From assembly GCA_028280305.1 (NCBI GenBank), contig JANQMC010000100.1, positions 1 through 58,053 on the forward strand: DNA of 58,053 bases. The letters are read 5' to 3'. Position 1 is the stretch's first letter; each line of letters begins with the position of its first letter. The position numbers were made by a program, and so were the translations under genes. Of this stretch, positions 18,663-26,583 are shown piece after piece. Source of the DNA: Pelagibius sp. Its GTDB lineage: Bacteria; Pseudomonadota; Alphaproteobacteria; Kiloniellales; Kiloniellaceae. The notes beneath the pieces were generated by a model that was not told where the DNA came from, made no database searches, and saw nothing but the letters and a program-made list of their open reading frames with translations.

Positions 18663-19265
18663 TCAGTCGAAATCCTTTGCCAGGGCGGCGCGGACATCCT
18701 CGCTGAGGATGGTCATGTGGCTGTAGGCCGGATGATCGAAACCCAGGATGACCCGCGTGTCCGGTTTCTTGAAGGCGGCGACCTGCGCTTCGCTGAAGTT
18801 GAAGTGGATGAACTGCACGGCCGAGGCCTTGCCGTCGGCGGTGGTGCGGTCGACATCCTCTTCCGGCTTGCCGATCACCTTCTCGCCGTCGATCTCGAAG
18901 AAGGCCGTCTCCTCGATGCCGCCGAGCTTGGCGAGAAAGGTCTTGCGGCGCAGCGGGTCGTCGATTTCGAACATCACCGTGGCGACCAGTTCGCGGCCCT
19001 GGGGGATCAGCGGGTTGTAGGCGCTGAGTTCGTCGTCGATCTGCTCCTCGCCGCCCTTTTCGATGTAGAGCATCTCGTGGATCTGGGCCCACATGGTCTC
19101 GTAGTTCTCGAAATAGAAGGTGCAGACCGGCCCGATTTCCTGGCGGCGGAACTTCTTCTTCTCGACCAGGTCGCGGCGCAGCTCGCGGCGCTCCTCGGAA
19201 TAGGTCGCCATCGGCAGGATGTCGTCGCGGGTGATCTCTTTCTTCATGGCAAGTCCGGCGCTCAT
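18663..19265 (-). CDS. DUF3501 family protein
   Basis: A 200-residue protein that I recognise as DUF3501, whose function is unknown. It starts MKKEITRDDILPMATY-like after a short leader (MSAGLAMKKE), has the conserved stretch FYFENYETMWAQIHEMLYIEKGG, an acidic mid-section, and VQFIHFNFSEAQVAAFK near the C terminus. No signal peptide or membrane span. The ATG at 19265 has AAGGA 9-10 bases upstream; a frame extension to 19298 is not needed. It closes the minus-strand cluster rubrerythrin / CCG-domain Fe-S protein / DUF3501, a set that recurs in alphaproteobacteria, suggesting a shared redox or stress job. Confidence 0.88.
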   Translation of the reverse strand: MSAGLAMKKEITRDDILPMATYSEERRELRRDLVEKKKFRRQEIGPVCTFYFENYETMWAQIHEMLYIEKGGEEQIDDELSAYNPLIPQGRELVATVMFEIDDPLRRKTFLAKLGGIEETAFFEIDGEKVIGKPEEDVDRTTADGKASAVQFIHFNFSEAQVAAFKKPDTRVILGFDHPAYSHMTILSEDVRAALAKDFD

Positions 19266-19322
19266 CGCGGGGGGTCCTTCCTTATCGCTTGGGTCCAATC
19301 GATCGGGATCAATCGGGCCGCA

Positions 19323-20669
19323 TCACTCGCCGAGCCCGTAGGCTTTGGCGAAGAGTTCAATCGGATGATAGCTGCGGTCGACCTGTGGCTTGTTGTCCAT
19401 CTTCAGTTTTTCGATGCCCTGCAGAATGTGCTGACCGGCAAGCGGGCACTCTGAAGCGACGTAGTGCTTGCCGGCCTGGGCGGCAAGGCGGGCGGCCGGG
19501 CGGCCGACCTTGATCGCGGTATCGAAATTCTCCTTCAGCACACCCCAGGAGCCGCCGTGGCCGGAGCAGCGCTCCACCACCTTCACATCAGCCTCCGGCA
19601 CCAGGCGCAGCATCTCCGCCGCCTTGGCGCCGACGTTCTGGGCCCGGGCGTGACAGGCCATGTGCAGGGCAACGCCGCCGTCCAGCGGCGCCAGGCCCTC
19701 GGCCAGGCCCTCTTTCTTGGCGATGTCGACGATGTACTCGGTGACGTCATAGGTCGCTTCGGAAAGGCGTTTGACCCCTTCGTGATCCGGCAGAATCAAC
19801 GGCCACTCGAACTTCAGCATGAGCGCGCAGGAGGGCGTCAGGGCGACGATGTCATAGCCTTCGTCGATCCAGCGGCCGAGCTCCTGGGCGACCTTCTTGG
19901 CCGACTTGGCAACCGCGTCGATGTTGCCCTGTTCCAACTGCGGCATGCCGCAGCAGGCCGGATAGACCACCTCGGTCTCGACGCCGTTCTGCGCCAGCAC
20001 CGCGCGGGTGGCCTCGCCGATCTTGGGGTTGTTGTAATTCACGAAGCAGGTGGCGTAGAGCGCGACCTTGCGGCCCTTGGCCGGCGCTTCCGGGTTTGCT
20101 TCGACCGGCGCCTCCATGGCGCGCAGAGCAAAGGTCTTGCCGTGGAAGGCCGGCAGCTCGGCGTCCCGGTGGATGCCGACGGTCTTCTCCAGAACCGGGC
20201 GGGTCACCTTGTTGTCGGTGGAACTGGCCCAGTTGCAGAGCGGCGCCGCCAGACCGGCCAGCTTGCCGTTGCGGTCGGTCCGGGTCAGTTGGTCGAGATT
20301 GTCGTCGATCCTGCCGCTGTGACGTTCGGCGGCCCGGTAGCGCAGCATCAGATGGGGGAAATCGATGTTGAATTCATGGGGCGGCACATAGGGACAGCTC
20401 ACCATGAAGCACATATCGCAAAGCGTGCAGGCATCGACCACCGGCTTGTAGTCGGCCTTGTCGACGCTATCCAGTTCGCCGGTTTCCGACTCGTCGATCA
20501 GATCGAAGAGACGCGGGAAGGAATCGCAGAGATTGAAGCAGCGGCGACAGCCGTGACAGATGTCGAAGACGCGCTCCATCTCCGCATTCAGCTTGTCCCA
20601 GTCGTAAAAGTCCGGATCATTCCAATCGATGGGATGACGCACCGGGGCGTTCAGACCGCCTTCGCTCAT
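19323..20669 (-). CDS. Heterodisulfide-reductase-like Fe-S protein with CCG domains
   Basis: This 448-residue protein combines two ferredoxin-type cluster sites with cysteine-rich CCG domains, as in GlpC and HdrD. Cluster 1 is [11 protein letters not shown] (Cys 38, 41, 44, 48); cluster 2 is [13 protein letters not shown] (Cys 81, 84, 87, 92). CCG domain 1 has [10 protein letters not shown] and [12 protein letters not shown]; domain 2 has [10 protein letters not shown] and [12 protein letters not shown], where the usual CCG is replaced by SGHGG. The protein therefore probably transfers electrons from a soluble donor to a partner through non-cubane or linked clusters. It lies between rubrerythrin (upstream, 186-base gap) and DUF3501 (57 bases on), and is likely the electron partner of rubrerythrin; that is inference. 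Confidence 0.9.
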   Translation of the reverse strand: MSEGGLNAPVRHPIDWNDPDFYDWDKLNAEMERVFDICHGCRRCFNLCDSFPRLFDLIDESETGELDSVDKADYKPVVDACTLCDMCFMVSCPYVPPHEFNIDFPHLMLRYRAAERHSGRIDDNLDQLTRTDRNGKLAGLAAPLCNWASSTDNKVTRPVLEKTVGIHRDAELPAFHGKTFALRAMEAPVEANPEAPAKGRKVALYATCFVNYNNPKIGEATRAVLAQNGVETEVVYPACCGMPQLEQGNIDAVAKSAKKVAQELGRWIDEGYDIVALTPSCALMLKFEWPLILPDHEGVKRLSEATYDVTEYIVDIAKKEGLAEGLAPLDGGVALHMACHARAQNVGAKAAEMLRLVPEADVKVVERCSGHGGSWGVLKENFDTAIKVGRPAARLAAQAGKHYVASECPLAGQHILQGIEKLKMDNKPQVDRSYHPIELFAKAYGLGE

Positions 20670-20855
20670 TGCTTTTCCCCGACCCCTGGCCGCTCAAAGC
20701 AGCCGCAGTTCACAGCGCCCGGCCGCAAAGCACGCAGGCGCCGCTTCTTTCAAAGACTGCACGATCAAGGGCGCGTGCGGACCACCTTCCCGAGGCGGCC
20801 CGCATCGACCCTATCGCACAGACTGTACGCTTTATGATATAGGACCCGGAAGGCC

Positions 20856-21272
20856 TCAGGCCATGGTGTCCAAGGCTTTCTGGAAGCGCCCGGCGTGGCT
20901 CTTCTCCGCCTTCGCCAGGGTCTCAAACCAGTCCGCGATCTCGTCGAAACCCTCTTCCCGGGCAGCGCGGGCCATACCCGGATACATGTCCGTATACTCG
21001 TGGGTTTCGCCGGCAATAGCGGACTTCAGGTTCAGCGTGGTATCGCCGATCGGCTCTCCGGTCGCCGGATCGCCGACTTCCTCCAGATACTGCAGATGAC
21101 CGTGGGCATGACCGGTCTCGCCCTCAGCGGTGGAGCGGAAAACGGCGGCCACGTCGTTGAAGCCTTCGATGTCGGCCTTTTGAGCGAAGTAGAGATAGCG
21201 GCGGTTGGCCTGGCTTTCGCCGGCGAACGCGTCTTTGAGGTTCTGTTCGGTTTTTGAGCCCTTAAGCGACAT
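20856..21272 (-). CDS. Rubrerythrin-type diiron protein without rubredoxin domain
   Basis: A 138-residue ferritin-like four-helix protein. The four metal-ligand elements are present: [37 protein letters not shown] and [10 protein letters not shown], giving the paired Glu/His ligands of a diiron site. It lacks the C-terminal rubredoxin domain of classic rubrerythrin, so electrons must come from another protein, plausibly the Fe-S protein next door. Rubrerythrins reduce hydrogen peroxide in many bacteria. AGGAG precedes the ATG at 21272. The promoter upstream carries an Irr-type site (21422-21436), so expression is probably iron-controlled. Confidence 0.95.
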   Translation of the reverse strand: MSLKGSKTEQNLKDAFAGESQANRRYLYFAQKADIEGFNDVAAVFRSTAEGETGHAHGHLQYLEEVGDPATGEPIGDTTLNLKSAIAGETHEYTDMYPGMARAAREEGFDEIADWFETLAKAEKSHAGRFQKALDTMA

Positions 21273-21388
21273 TGATCTTGCTCTCCTGTGGGTAACACCC
21301 GGGCCTGCCCTCGGCGCGCCCAGGCATAAACCTGCGGGCTTGTCCGCTTGCCGCCCCGCGTGGCCGGCAAACCGCCCGTCATGATGGT

Positions 21389-21417
21389 TAAATAGACCGC
21401 TACAGTTGTCCTGTCAA
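21389..21417 (-). promoter_or_regulatory. Promoter of the rubrerythrin operon
   Basis: Read on the minus strand, TTGACA (21417-21412) and TATTTA (21394-21389) are 17 bases apart: a consensus -35 with a good -10. Transcription would start near 21382, about 110 nt before the rubrerythrin ATG. Confidence 0.75.
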
Positions 21418-21421
21418 CAGC

Positions 21422-21436
21422 CTAGAATGATTCTAA
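21422..21436. promoter_or_regulatory. Iron control element (Irr-binding site) upstream of rubrerythrin
   Basis: CTAGAATGATTCTAA contains the perfect palindrome TAGAATgATTCTA (21423-21435), matching the alphaproteobacterial ICE consensus TTTAGAA-N3-TTCTAAA in its core. It ends four bases upstream of the rubrerythrin -35. irr itself lies 34 bases away on the same strand. Position just upstream of the -35 suits either activation or repression. Confidence 0.72.
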
Positions 21437-21469
21437 TATTGGGAATAAAATACCGATAGAAAAGAGAGA

Positions 21470-21910
21470 TTAATTAATCTCGTTCTCACTATCGGAGAGC
21501 CGGACGATGACATCGATCCGCGCGACGCGGGTGCCTTCCGGCGGCCTTGGCAAACCTTCCAGGTGAACCTGCTCGCCGGGAATATCCTGCAGCCTGCCGC
21601 CGTCCTCATAATAGAAGTGATGATGGTCGGAGACATTGGTGTCGAAGTAGGAACGGCCCGGTTCGACCACGACTTCGCGCAGCAGGCCGGCAGTCGTGAA
21701 CTGATGCAGGCTGTTGTAGACGGTGGCCAGGGAAACCCGCACGGATTCCTCGACCGCCTCGGCGTGCAGTTGCTCGGCCGTAACGTGACGGTCGCCCCCG
21801 GACTGCGGCTCGAAAAGCAGCTTGGCCAGCGCCAGCCGCTGGCGGGTCGGACGCAATCCGGCAGCCTTCAGCCGCTGCACCAGGGCGCTATAGGGACGAT
21901 CTGTATTCAT
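21470..21910 (-). CDS. irr: Iron response regulator Irr (Fur superfamily)
   Basis: A 146-residue Fur-superfamily regulator: winged helix GLRPTRQRLALAKLLF ... HVTAEQLHAEAVEESVRVSLATVYNSLHQFT, then the dimer/metal region FDTNVSDHHHFYYEDGGRLQDIPGEQV, the HHH-containing segment typical of Irr. Unlike Fur, it lacks Cys-x2-Cys zinc motifs, and it lacks the N-terminal haem regulatory motif of the Bradyrhizobium protein. Irr accumulates when iron is scarce and binds ICE sites. The ATG at 21910 is preceded by an in-frame GTG; AGG lies close upstream. irr is next to fabA-fabB-fabI, an order I know from Rhizobiales and relatives. Confidence 0.9.
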   Translation of the reverse strand: MNTDRPYSALVQRLKAAGLRPTRQRLALAKLLFEPQSGGDRHVTAEQLHAEAVEESVRVSLATVYNSLHQFTTAGLLREVVVEPGRSYFDTNVSDHHHFYYEDGGRLQDIPGEQVHLEGLPRPPEGTRVARIDVIVRLSDSENEIN

Positions 21911-21941
21911 CACCTATTCGATATAAGTTGGGGCGAAGCGA

Positions 21942-21971
21942 ATTGAAGAGGCAAAAACAGGTAATTGTCAA
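21942..21971 (-). promoter_or_regulatory. Candidate promoter of irr
   Basis: On the minus strand, TTGACA (21971-21966) is followed after 18 bases by TTCAAT (21947-21942). The -35 is perfect and the -10 matches four of six. It would start transcription about 25 bases before the irr ATG. Confidence 0.45.
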
Positions 21972-22076
21972 ATTTTCTGGAACCCCTATAAACAATTCGA
22001 AGGGCCGCTCGGCTTAAGCTGGCGTTAACCAAGCCGGTGCGAGGCTGACGGAAGCCGCCGGCGCGAAGCCCGCTGT

Positions 22077-22103
22077 TTGACAGTCTGATCCCTATGCTAT
22101 AGT
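22077..22103 (+). promoter_or_regulatory. Extended -10 promoter of fabA-fabB-fabI
   Basis: TTGACA (22077-22082) and TATAGT (22098-22103) are 15 bases apart, a short spacer, but TGC before the -10 makes it an extended -10 element. Transcription would start near 22110, placing the hairpin at 22111-22146 at the very 5' end of the message and leaving a leader of about 220-230 nt. Confidence 0.6.
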
Positions 22104-22110
22104 CCGCGCA

Positions 22111-22290
22111 GCGTTGTCTGCTGCCGCAAAGGGCCCGCAGCAACGCCTTTTGTCGTGGCGTAGAGGTGCCATTCGGCCTATGTAGGACTTGTGTCGGTTA
22201 AGGTCTTCGGGCGGAGGTGGCCTGTTTCGCCGTTGGGTGTTTCAGATCAGACGGCCAGACCGGTTTGTTGCACCTTCGATAACCGGACAC
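22111..22290 (+). ncRNA. Candidate structured 5' leader of fabA
   Basis: Two base-paired blocks are visible in the predicted leader. First, GCGTTG/CAACGC (22111-22116 with 22141-22146) and CTGC/GCAG (22121-22124 with 22137-22140) make a hairpin followed by CTTTTG. Second, a long-range helix: GTGTC/GACAC, GGTTA/TAACC and AGGT/ACCT pair 22191-22204 with 22272-22290, with one single-base and one four-base bulge, enclosing a further small hairpin (22229-22233 with 22251-22255). It could be an attenuator, a riboregulator or a separate small RNA. No known RNA family came to mind; this is inference from pairing only. Confidence 0.4.
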
Positions 22291-22332
22291 CGTCGGGACC
22301 TTTGAGCTGAGAATGAAGAGTGCTGGACTTGG

Positions 22333-22863
22333 GTGGATCGCTTGACTGAAAAACAAAACAGTTTCCCTTACGAAGACCTGCTGCGCTGCGCGCACGGCAA
22401 ACTGTTCGGCCCCGGAAACGCACAGCTTCCCCTTCCGCCCATGTTGATGTTTCACCGCATCACCGAGATTTCCGAAACGGGCGGCGAACACGGCAAGGGC
22501 CACATCGTCGCCGAGTTCGACATCGACCCGAAGCTTTGGTTCTTCGAATGCCACTTCGAGGGCGATCCGGTGATGCCGGGCTGCCTCGGCCTCGATTCGC
22601 TGTGGCAGCTTGTCGGTTTCTTCCTCGGCTGGCTTGGCGCGCCGGGCCGCGGCCGCGCGCTGGGTGTCGGCGAGGTCAAGTTCTCGGAGATGGTGGTGCC
22701 GACGGCCAAGCTGGTCACCTATCACCTGGATCTCAAGCGGGTGCGCATGGGCAAACTGGTGCTGGGGATCGCCGATGGAATCATGAAAGTCGACGGCAAG
22801 CAGGTCTATGAAGCCAAGGACCTCAAGGTCGGGCTCTTCAAGCGTGAACCGCAGACCGCCTGA
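22333..22863 (+). CDS. fabA: Bifunctional 3-hydroxydecanoyl-ACP dehydratase/isomerase FabA
   Basis: FabA dehydrates 3-hydroxydecanoyl-ACP and isomerises the trans-2 product to cis-3, the branch point to unsaturated fatty acids. The 176-residue protein has [22 protein letters not shown] with the catalytic His and the Asp in [21 protein letters not shown], and the C-terminal [11 protein letters not shown]. Possible starts are GTG at 22333 and TTG at 22342; the latter gives the family start MTEKQ and has GGTGGA four bases before it, the former has GGA five bases upstream. fabB follows after 139 bases. Confidence 0.96.
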   Translation: MDRLTEKQNSFPYEDLLRCAHGKLFGPGNAQLPLPPMLMFHRITEISETGGEHGKGHIVAEFDIDPKLWFFECHFEGDPVMPGCLGLDSLWQLVGFFLGWLGAPGRGRALGVGEVKFSEMVVPTAKLVTYHLDLKRVRMGKLVLGIADGIMKVDGKQVYEAKDLKVGLFKREPQTA

Positions 22864-22890
22864 GGCGGGCGCGGAACGCAACTAACGCGG

Positions 22891-22956
22891 CGGGCCGGAA
22901 AGGGCCGTCCCCCGGATAATCCATCACCCCTGGGGGCGTTCTGCCGGAAAGGCCCG
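22891..22956 (+). repeat. Hairpin with internal repeats between fabA and fabB
   Basis: CGGGCC/GGCCCG (22891-22896 with 22951-22956) and CCCCC/GGGGG (22909-22913 with 22932-22936) form a nested stem. The motif CCGGAAAGG occurs twice inside it (once on each side). There is no T-tract, so it is more likely an mRNA processing or stabilising hairpin than a terminator. Confidence 0.45.
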
Positions 22957-23002
22957 CGAGGCATTCTGAGGCCATAGACGGCCCGCAACACGGACAGGAA
23001 AT

Positions 23003-24223
23003 ATGCGCCGAGTCGCTGTCACAGGAATAGGCATCGTCTCCAGCATCGGCAACAACAAGGCCGAAGTGATCGAGTCACTGCGCCTTGGACGTTCCGGTAT
23101 CGAGTTCTGCGATACCTATGCCGAGATGGGATTCAGGAGTCACATTCACGGCTCCCTGAACATCGATGTCGCCGATCACGTAGACCGCAAGCTGCGCCGC
23201 TTCATGGGTGACGGCTCCGCCTACAACTACATCGCCATGCAGGAAGCCATCGCCGATGCGGGCCTGACCGAGGCCGAGGTCTCCAACGAGCGCAGCGGAC
23301 TGGTCATGGGTTCCGGCGGCCCCTCCACATCGAATCAGGTCGAGGCGGCAGACCTGGCCCGCACCAAGGGGCCGAAGCGGGTCGGTCCCTATATGGTGCC
23401 GCGCTGCATGTCCTCGACCAACTCGGCCAACATGGCCACGGCCTTCAAGATCAAGGGTTTGAGCTACTCGATCTCTTCGGCCTGTTCGACCTCCGCCCAC
23501 TGCGTCGGCAACGGCGCGGAACTGATTCAGCTCGGCAAGCAGGACATCGTCTTCGCCGGCGGCGGCGAAGAACTGCACTGGACCCTCACCGTTCTTTTCG
23601 ACGCCATGGGCGCCCTCTCCAGCAACTTCAACGGCGATCCGACCCGCGCGTCCCGCGCCTATGACCGCGACCGCGACGGTTTCGTCATATCCGGCGGCGG
23701 CGGCGTCGTGGTGCTGGAGGAGCTGGAGCATGCCAAGGCCCGCGGCGCCAAGATCTATGCCGAGGTTGCCGCCTATGCCGCGACCTCCGACGGTGCCGAC
23801 ATGGTCGCCCCTTCGGGCGAAGGCGCGACCCGCTGCATGCGTCTCGCCATGCAAAGTCTGGGCAACACCCCGGTCGACTACATCAACGCCCACGGCACCT
23901 CCACACCGGTCGGCGACATTACCGAGCTGAAGGCGATCCGCGATGCTTTCGGCGCCGACATGCCGCGGGTGTCGTCAACCAAATCGCTGACCGGCCATTC
24001 CCAGGGGGCAACCGGCGTCCACGAGGCGATCTATTCGCTCTTGATGCTGGAGAACAACTTCGTCGCTGCGTCGGCCAATATCGAAAACCTCGATCCGGAA
24101 GCTGAGGGGATGCCCATCGTCCGCGAGATGGAGGATGGGTTGTCGTTGAACTGTGTGATGTCCAACAGCTTCGGTTTTGGCGGCACCAACGCCAGTCTCG
24201 CGTTCAAGCGTTACGAAGGTTAG
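23003..24223 (+). CDS. fabB: Beta-ketoacyl-ACP synthase I FabB
   Basis: FabB condenses malonyl-ACP with acyl-ACP and is required for elongation of cis-unsaturated chains. The 406-residue protein has the nucleophile Cys in [10 protein letters not shown], and the two histidines in [11 protein letters not shown] and [12 protein letters not shown], giving the KAS Cys-His-His triad. It starts [19 protein letters not shown], the standard FabB opening, after GACAGGAAAT. Together with FabA it defines the FabA/FabB route to cis-vaccenate. Confidence 0.97.
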   Translation: MRRVAVTGIGIVSSIGNNKAEVIESLRLGRSGIEFCDTYAEMGFRSHIHGSLNIDVADHVDRKLRRFMGDGSAYNYIAMQEAIADAGLTEAEVSNERSGLVMGSGGPSTSNQVEAADLARTKGPKRVGPYMVPRCMSSTNSANMATAFKIKGLSYSISSACSTSAHCVGNGAELIQLGKQDIVFAGGGEELHWTLTVLFDAMGALSSNFNGDPTRASRAYDRDRDGFVISGGGGVVVLEELEHAKARGAKIYAEVAAYAATSDGADMVAPSGEGATRCMRLAMQSLGNTPVDYINAHGTSTPVGDITELKAIRDAFGADMPRVSSTKSLTGHSQGATGVHEAIYSLLMLENNFVAASANIENLDPEAEGMPIVREMEDGLSLNCVMSNSFGFGGTNASLAFKRYEG

Positions 24224-24240
24224 AGGTCGGGGAAGAGTCG

Positions 24241-25035
24241 ATGACGGGGTTGATGGCCGGCAAGCGCGGCCTGATTATGGGAGTGGCCAACGACCATTCC
24301 ATTGCTTGGGGTATCGCAAAGGCCCTGCATGCGCAGGGGGCCGAACTTGCCTTTACCTTTCAGGGCAGCGCCTTTGAGCGCCGGGTCCGCCCGCTGGCAG
24401 AGTCCGTCGGATCGGACATCGTGCTGCCCTGCGACGTCGAACGGGAAAGCGAAGTCGCCGGCACCTTCGACAGCCTGCGCGAACGCTGGGGTTCGCTCGA
24501 CGTGGTGGTTCACGCCATCGCCTACTCCGACAAGGAAGAGCTGAAAGGGCGCTACCTCAACACCAGCCGGGCGAACTTCAACCGCACCCTGGCAATCTCC
24601 TGTTACTCCTTCACCGCCGTCGCCCGCCACGCCGCCGGCCTGATGCGCCCCGGCGGCAGCCTGATCACCCTGACTTATCTGGGCGCCGAACGGGTGACCC
24701 CGAACTACAACGTCATGGGTGTGGCCAAGGCGGCGCTGGAAGCCAGCGTGCGCTACCTCGCCGTGGACCTGGGCGAGCAGGGTATCCGGGTAAACGCGAT
24801 CTCGGCCGGGCCCATGCGCACCCTGGCCGGCTCGGCCATCGGCGATGCGCGCTTCGTCTTCGGCTGGAACCGCGATCACGCGCCGCTGAAGCGCAACGTG
24901 CTGCTGGAGGAAGTCGGCTCCGCCGGCCTCTATCTGTCTTCCGACCTCTCCCTCGGGGTGACCGGCGAAGTGCACTATGTCGACGGTGGCTACAACGTCG
25001 TCGGCATTCCCTCGCCCGGCCGCATGGGCGGCTGA
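24241..25035 (+). CDS. fabI: Enoyl-ACP reductase FabI
   Basis: FabI is the NADH-dependent reductase that finishes each fatty acid elongation cycle and is the triclosan target. The 264-residue short-chain dehydrogenase has GLIMGVANDHSIAWGIAKAL at the N terminus, the active-site motif YNVMGVAK (Tyr-x6-Lys) and ISAGPMRTLAGSAIGD. The start ATG is 17 bases after the fabB stop, with GGGGAAG-like sequence before it. It closes the fabA-fabB-fabI operon. Confidence 0.96.
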   Translation: MTGLMAGKRGLIMGVANDHSIAWGIAKALHAQGAELAFTFQGSAFERRVRPLAESVGSDIVLPCDVERESEVAGTFDSLRERWGSLDVVVHAIAYSDKEELKGRYLNTSRANFNRTLAISCYSFTAVARHAAGLMRPGGSLITLTYLGAERVTPNYNVMGVAKAALEASVRYLAVDLGEQGIRVNAISAGPMRTLAGSAIGDARFVFGWNRDHAPLKRNVLLEEVGSAGLYLSSDLSLGVTGEVHYVDGGYNVVGIPSPGRMGG

Positions 25036-25068
25036 CGCGGCCGTTCCGGGCAGGCCGCGAAGACGGCC

Positions 25069-26358
25069 TCAGCCCGATTCCGGATAGCGCCGCAGAAGGC
25101 GCGATTCTTTCCACTGCAGCGCCAGGTAGCCGGCAAGCCCGATGGGCCGGTGACCGCGGTCGCGGTTCTGGGCGCCGATTTCGTAAAGCAGACGGAACTG
25201 TTCGAACAGCACCCGATAGGTTTCGGCAACACTCTGCTCCGGGTCCCAGATGTGGATCGCCTCGGCGCTCGCGCCGTTGACCTCGATGATCTGAAAATCT
25301 TCGCCACGGCCAAGCGCCTCGATGGAGCGAAAGCGGATGTCGAAACGGCCGAAGTGAAAGTCCGGCATGGCCCGGGCGATTTCATCGAAGCGCGCCGCAA
25401 GCGCCGGGGTGATATAGGCCGAGCCGTCGTAATAGAGACCGCCGGTGCGCACGCTGCCGAGCAAGGACAGGCGCACCGTCTCCCCCTTTGCCGGAACCCG
25501 CCGAAGATCCTCAGCGGAGAGCGCCCGGCTGTGCCGGCGCGCCATGCGTCGGGTGCGCGGATCCTCCTCGATCAGCTTTGAGAGCCTGGAACAGCCGTCA
25601 CCGACAACATGCGGAAAGCAGCGAAAGCCAAGTGAAAAGACCCGGCCCTCGCGGTCGTTGGGCCGGCGCAGATAATGCACGCCGGCCTCGCCCTCCCAGT
25701 CAAGATAGCGCTGCAGAATGACATCTTCGTTCTTCGGAAAGCCTTCGAGGTAACGCTGCAGATCCCCGGCGCCGCGCACCAGCCGCACGCCGAAACCCTG
25801 GGATCCGATATCCGGCTTGGCGACCAGGGGAAAGGTCAGTCCGTCACGGGAAATCATCTGCGTCAATTGCGTCAGTTGCCGGGGCTCGTGCTGCGCAGCA
25901 TGCACGGTCAGCCGCAAGGAAGGCGCCACCCAGTGTTGCAGGCGCGGCGGAATCTGATCGAGATAGGACATCTTCGATTCCCCGCGAAATCCGCCGCAGA
26001 CGATGTTCGGATTGGCAACTGACGGCAGGGTCAGGCCGCCGTGGCGCAGGGCCAGGCGCAGACAGTGCAGCAGAACGGGAAAGTAGAACAGCAGAGCCGG
26101 GCAGCGTCCCGCGGTGGAAATCGTGCCGCTGATCAACTTCGGCGGCATGCCGGCCAGGGCGACCCGCACAGGGCGCGGCTTCACACTGGGTCGGCGCGAT
26201 CGCATCCAGGCACGGAACCGATGGAGCTTTACAATCCAATAACGGGTTTTCGTGTCAACTTTGCGCGCGGAGGTTCTGGCCGACCACCAGATACCGGCAA
26301 AGGCGCAACTGGCGATCGCCAAAGGCATCAAGGCGAAGACCGCCTGATTTTCCGTCAT
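25069..26358 (-). CDS. Membrane-anchored ATP-grasp protein (carboxylate-amine ligase-like)
   Basis: This 429-residue protein belongs to the D-alanine-D-alanine-ligase-like ATP-grasp group; the exact function is unknown. It has an N-terminal hydrophobic segment (AVFALMPLAIASCAFAGIWW) likely to anchor it in the membrane, a basic region, then LFYFPVLLHCLRLALRHGGL, PLVAKPDIGSQGFGVRLVR (glycine-rich ATP loop), FDIRFRS and the metal-ligand stretch FQIIEVNGASAEAIHIW. Such proteins ligate an amino group to a carboxylate. I take the ATG at 26358 (MTENQAVFALM), preceded by GAGGGGGG. It is divergent from the cyclase-like gene across a shared promoter region. Confidence 0.8.
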   Translation of the reverse strand: MTENQAVFALMPLAIASCAFAGIWWSARTSARKVDTKTRYWIVKLHRFRAWMRSRRPSVKPRPVRVALAGMPPKLISGTISTAGRCPALLFYFPVLLHCLRLALRHGGLTLPSVANPNIVCGGFRGESKMSYLDQIPPRLQHWVAPSLRLTVHAAQHEPRQLTQLTQMISRDGLTFPLVAKPDIGSQGFGVRLVRGAGDLQRYLEGFPKNEDVILQRYLDWEGEAGVHYLRRPNDREGRVFSLGFRCFPHVVGDGCSRLSKLIEEDPRTRRMARRHSRALSAEDLRRVPAKGETVRLSLLGSVRTGGLYYDGSAYITPALAARFDEIARAMPDFHFGRFDIRFRSIEALGRGEDFQIIEVNGASAEAIHIWDPEQSVAETYRVLFEQFRLLYEIGAQNRDRGHRPIGLAGYLALQWKESRLLRRYPESG

Positions 26359-26583
26359 TACGCCCCCCTCAGCGTCTTTGGCCCCAAAAATGACTAAACA
26401 AAACCAGCGAATTTCGCCGTTTCCACGCGGAAGCCCCCACCTCTCATGACGCAGAGTCTGTACCACATAAGAATCCCTATTATCGCGGATAATTGGTTGG
26501 CTAGACTGACCCTAACGAGCAGCGGAGAACGGGCAGGGTACTCTACGAAGCCCCAAACCGCGCCGGGGAGACAGGGTGGCGGG

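Larger units (their letters stand above)
21914..22332. other. irr-fabA divergent intergenic region
   Basis: This 419-base gap between divergent genes holds the fabA promoter (22077-22103), a candidate irr promoter (21942-21971, TTGACA-18-TTCAAT on the minus strand) and a structured leader. I see no further open reading frame with family features. Confidence 0.6.
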
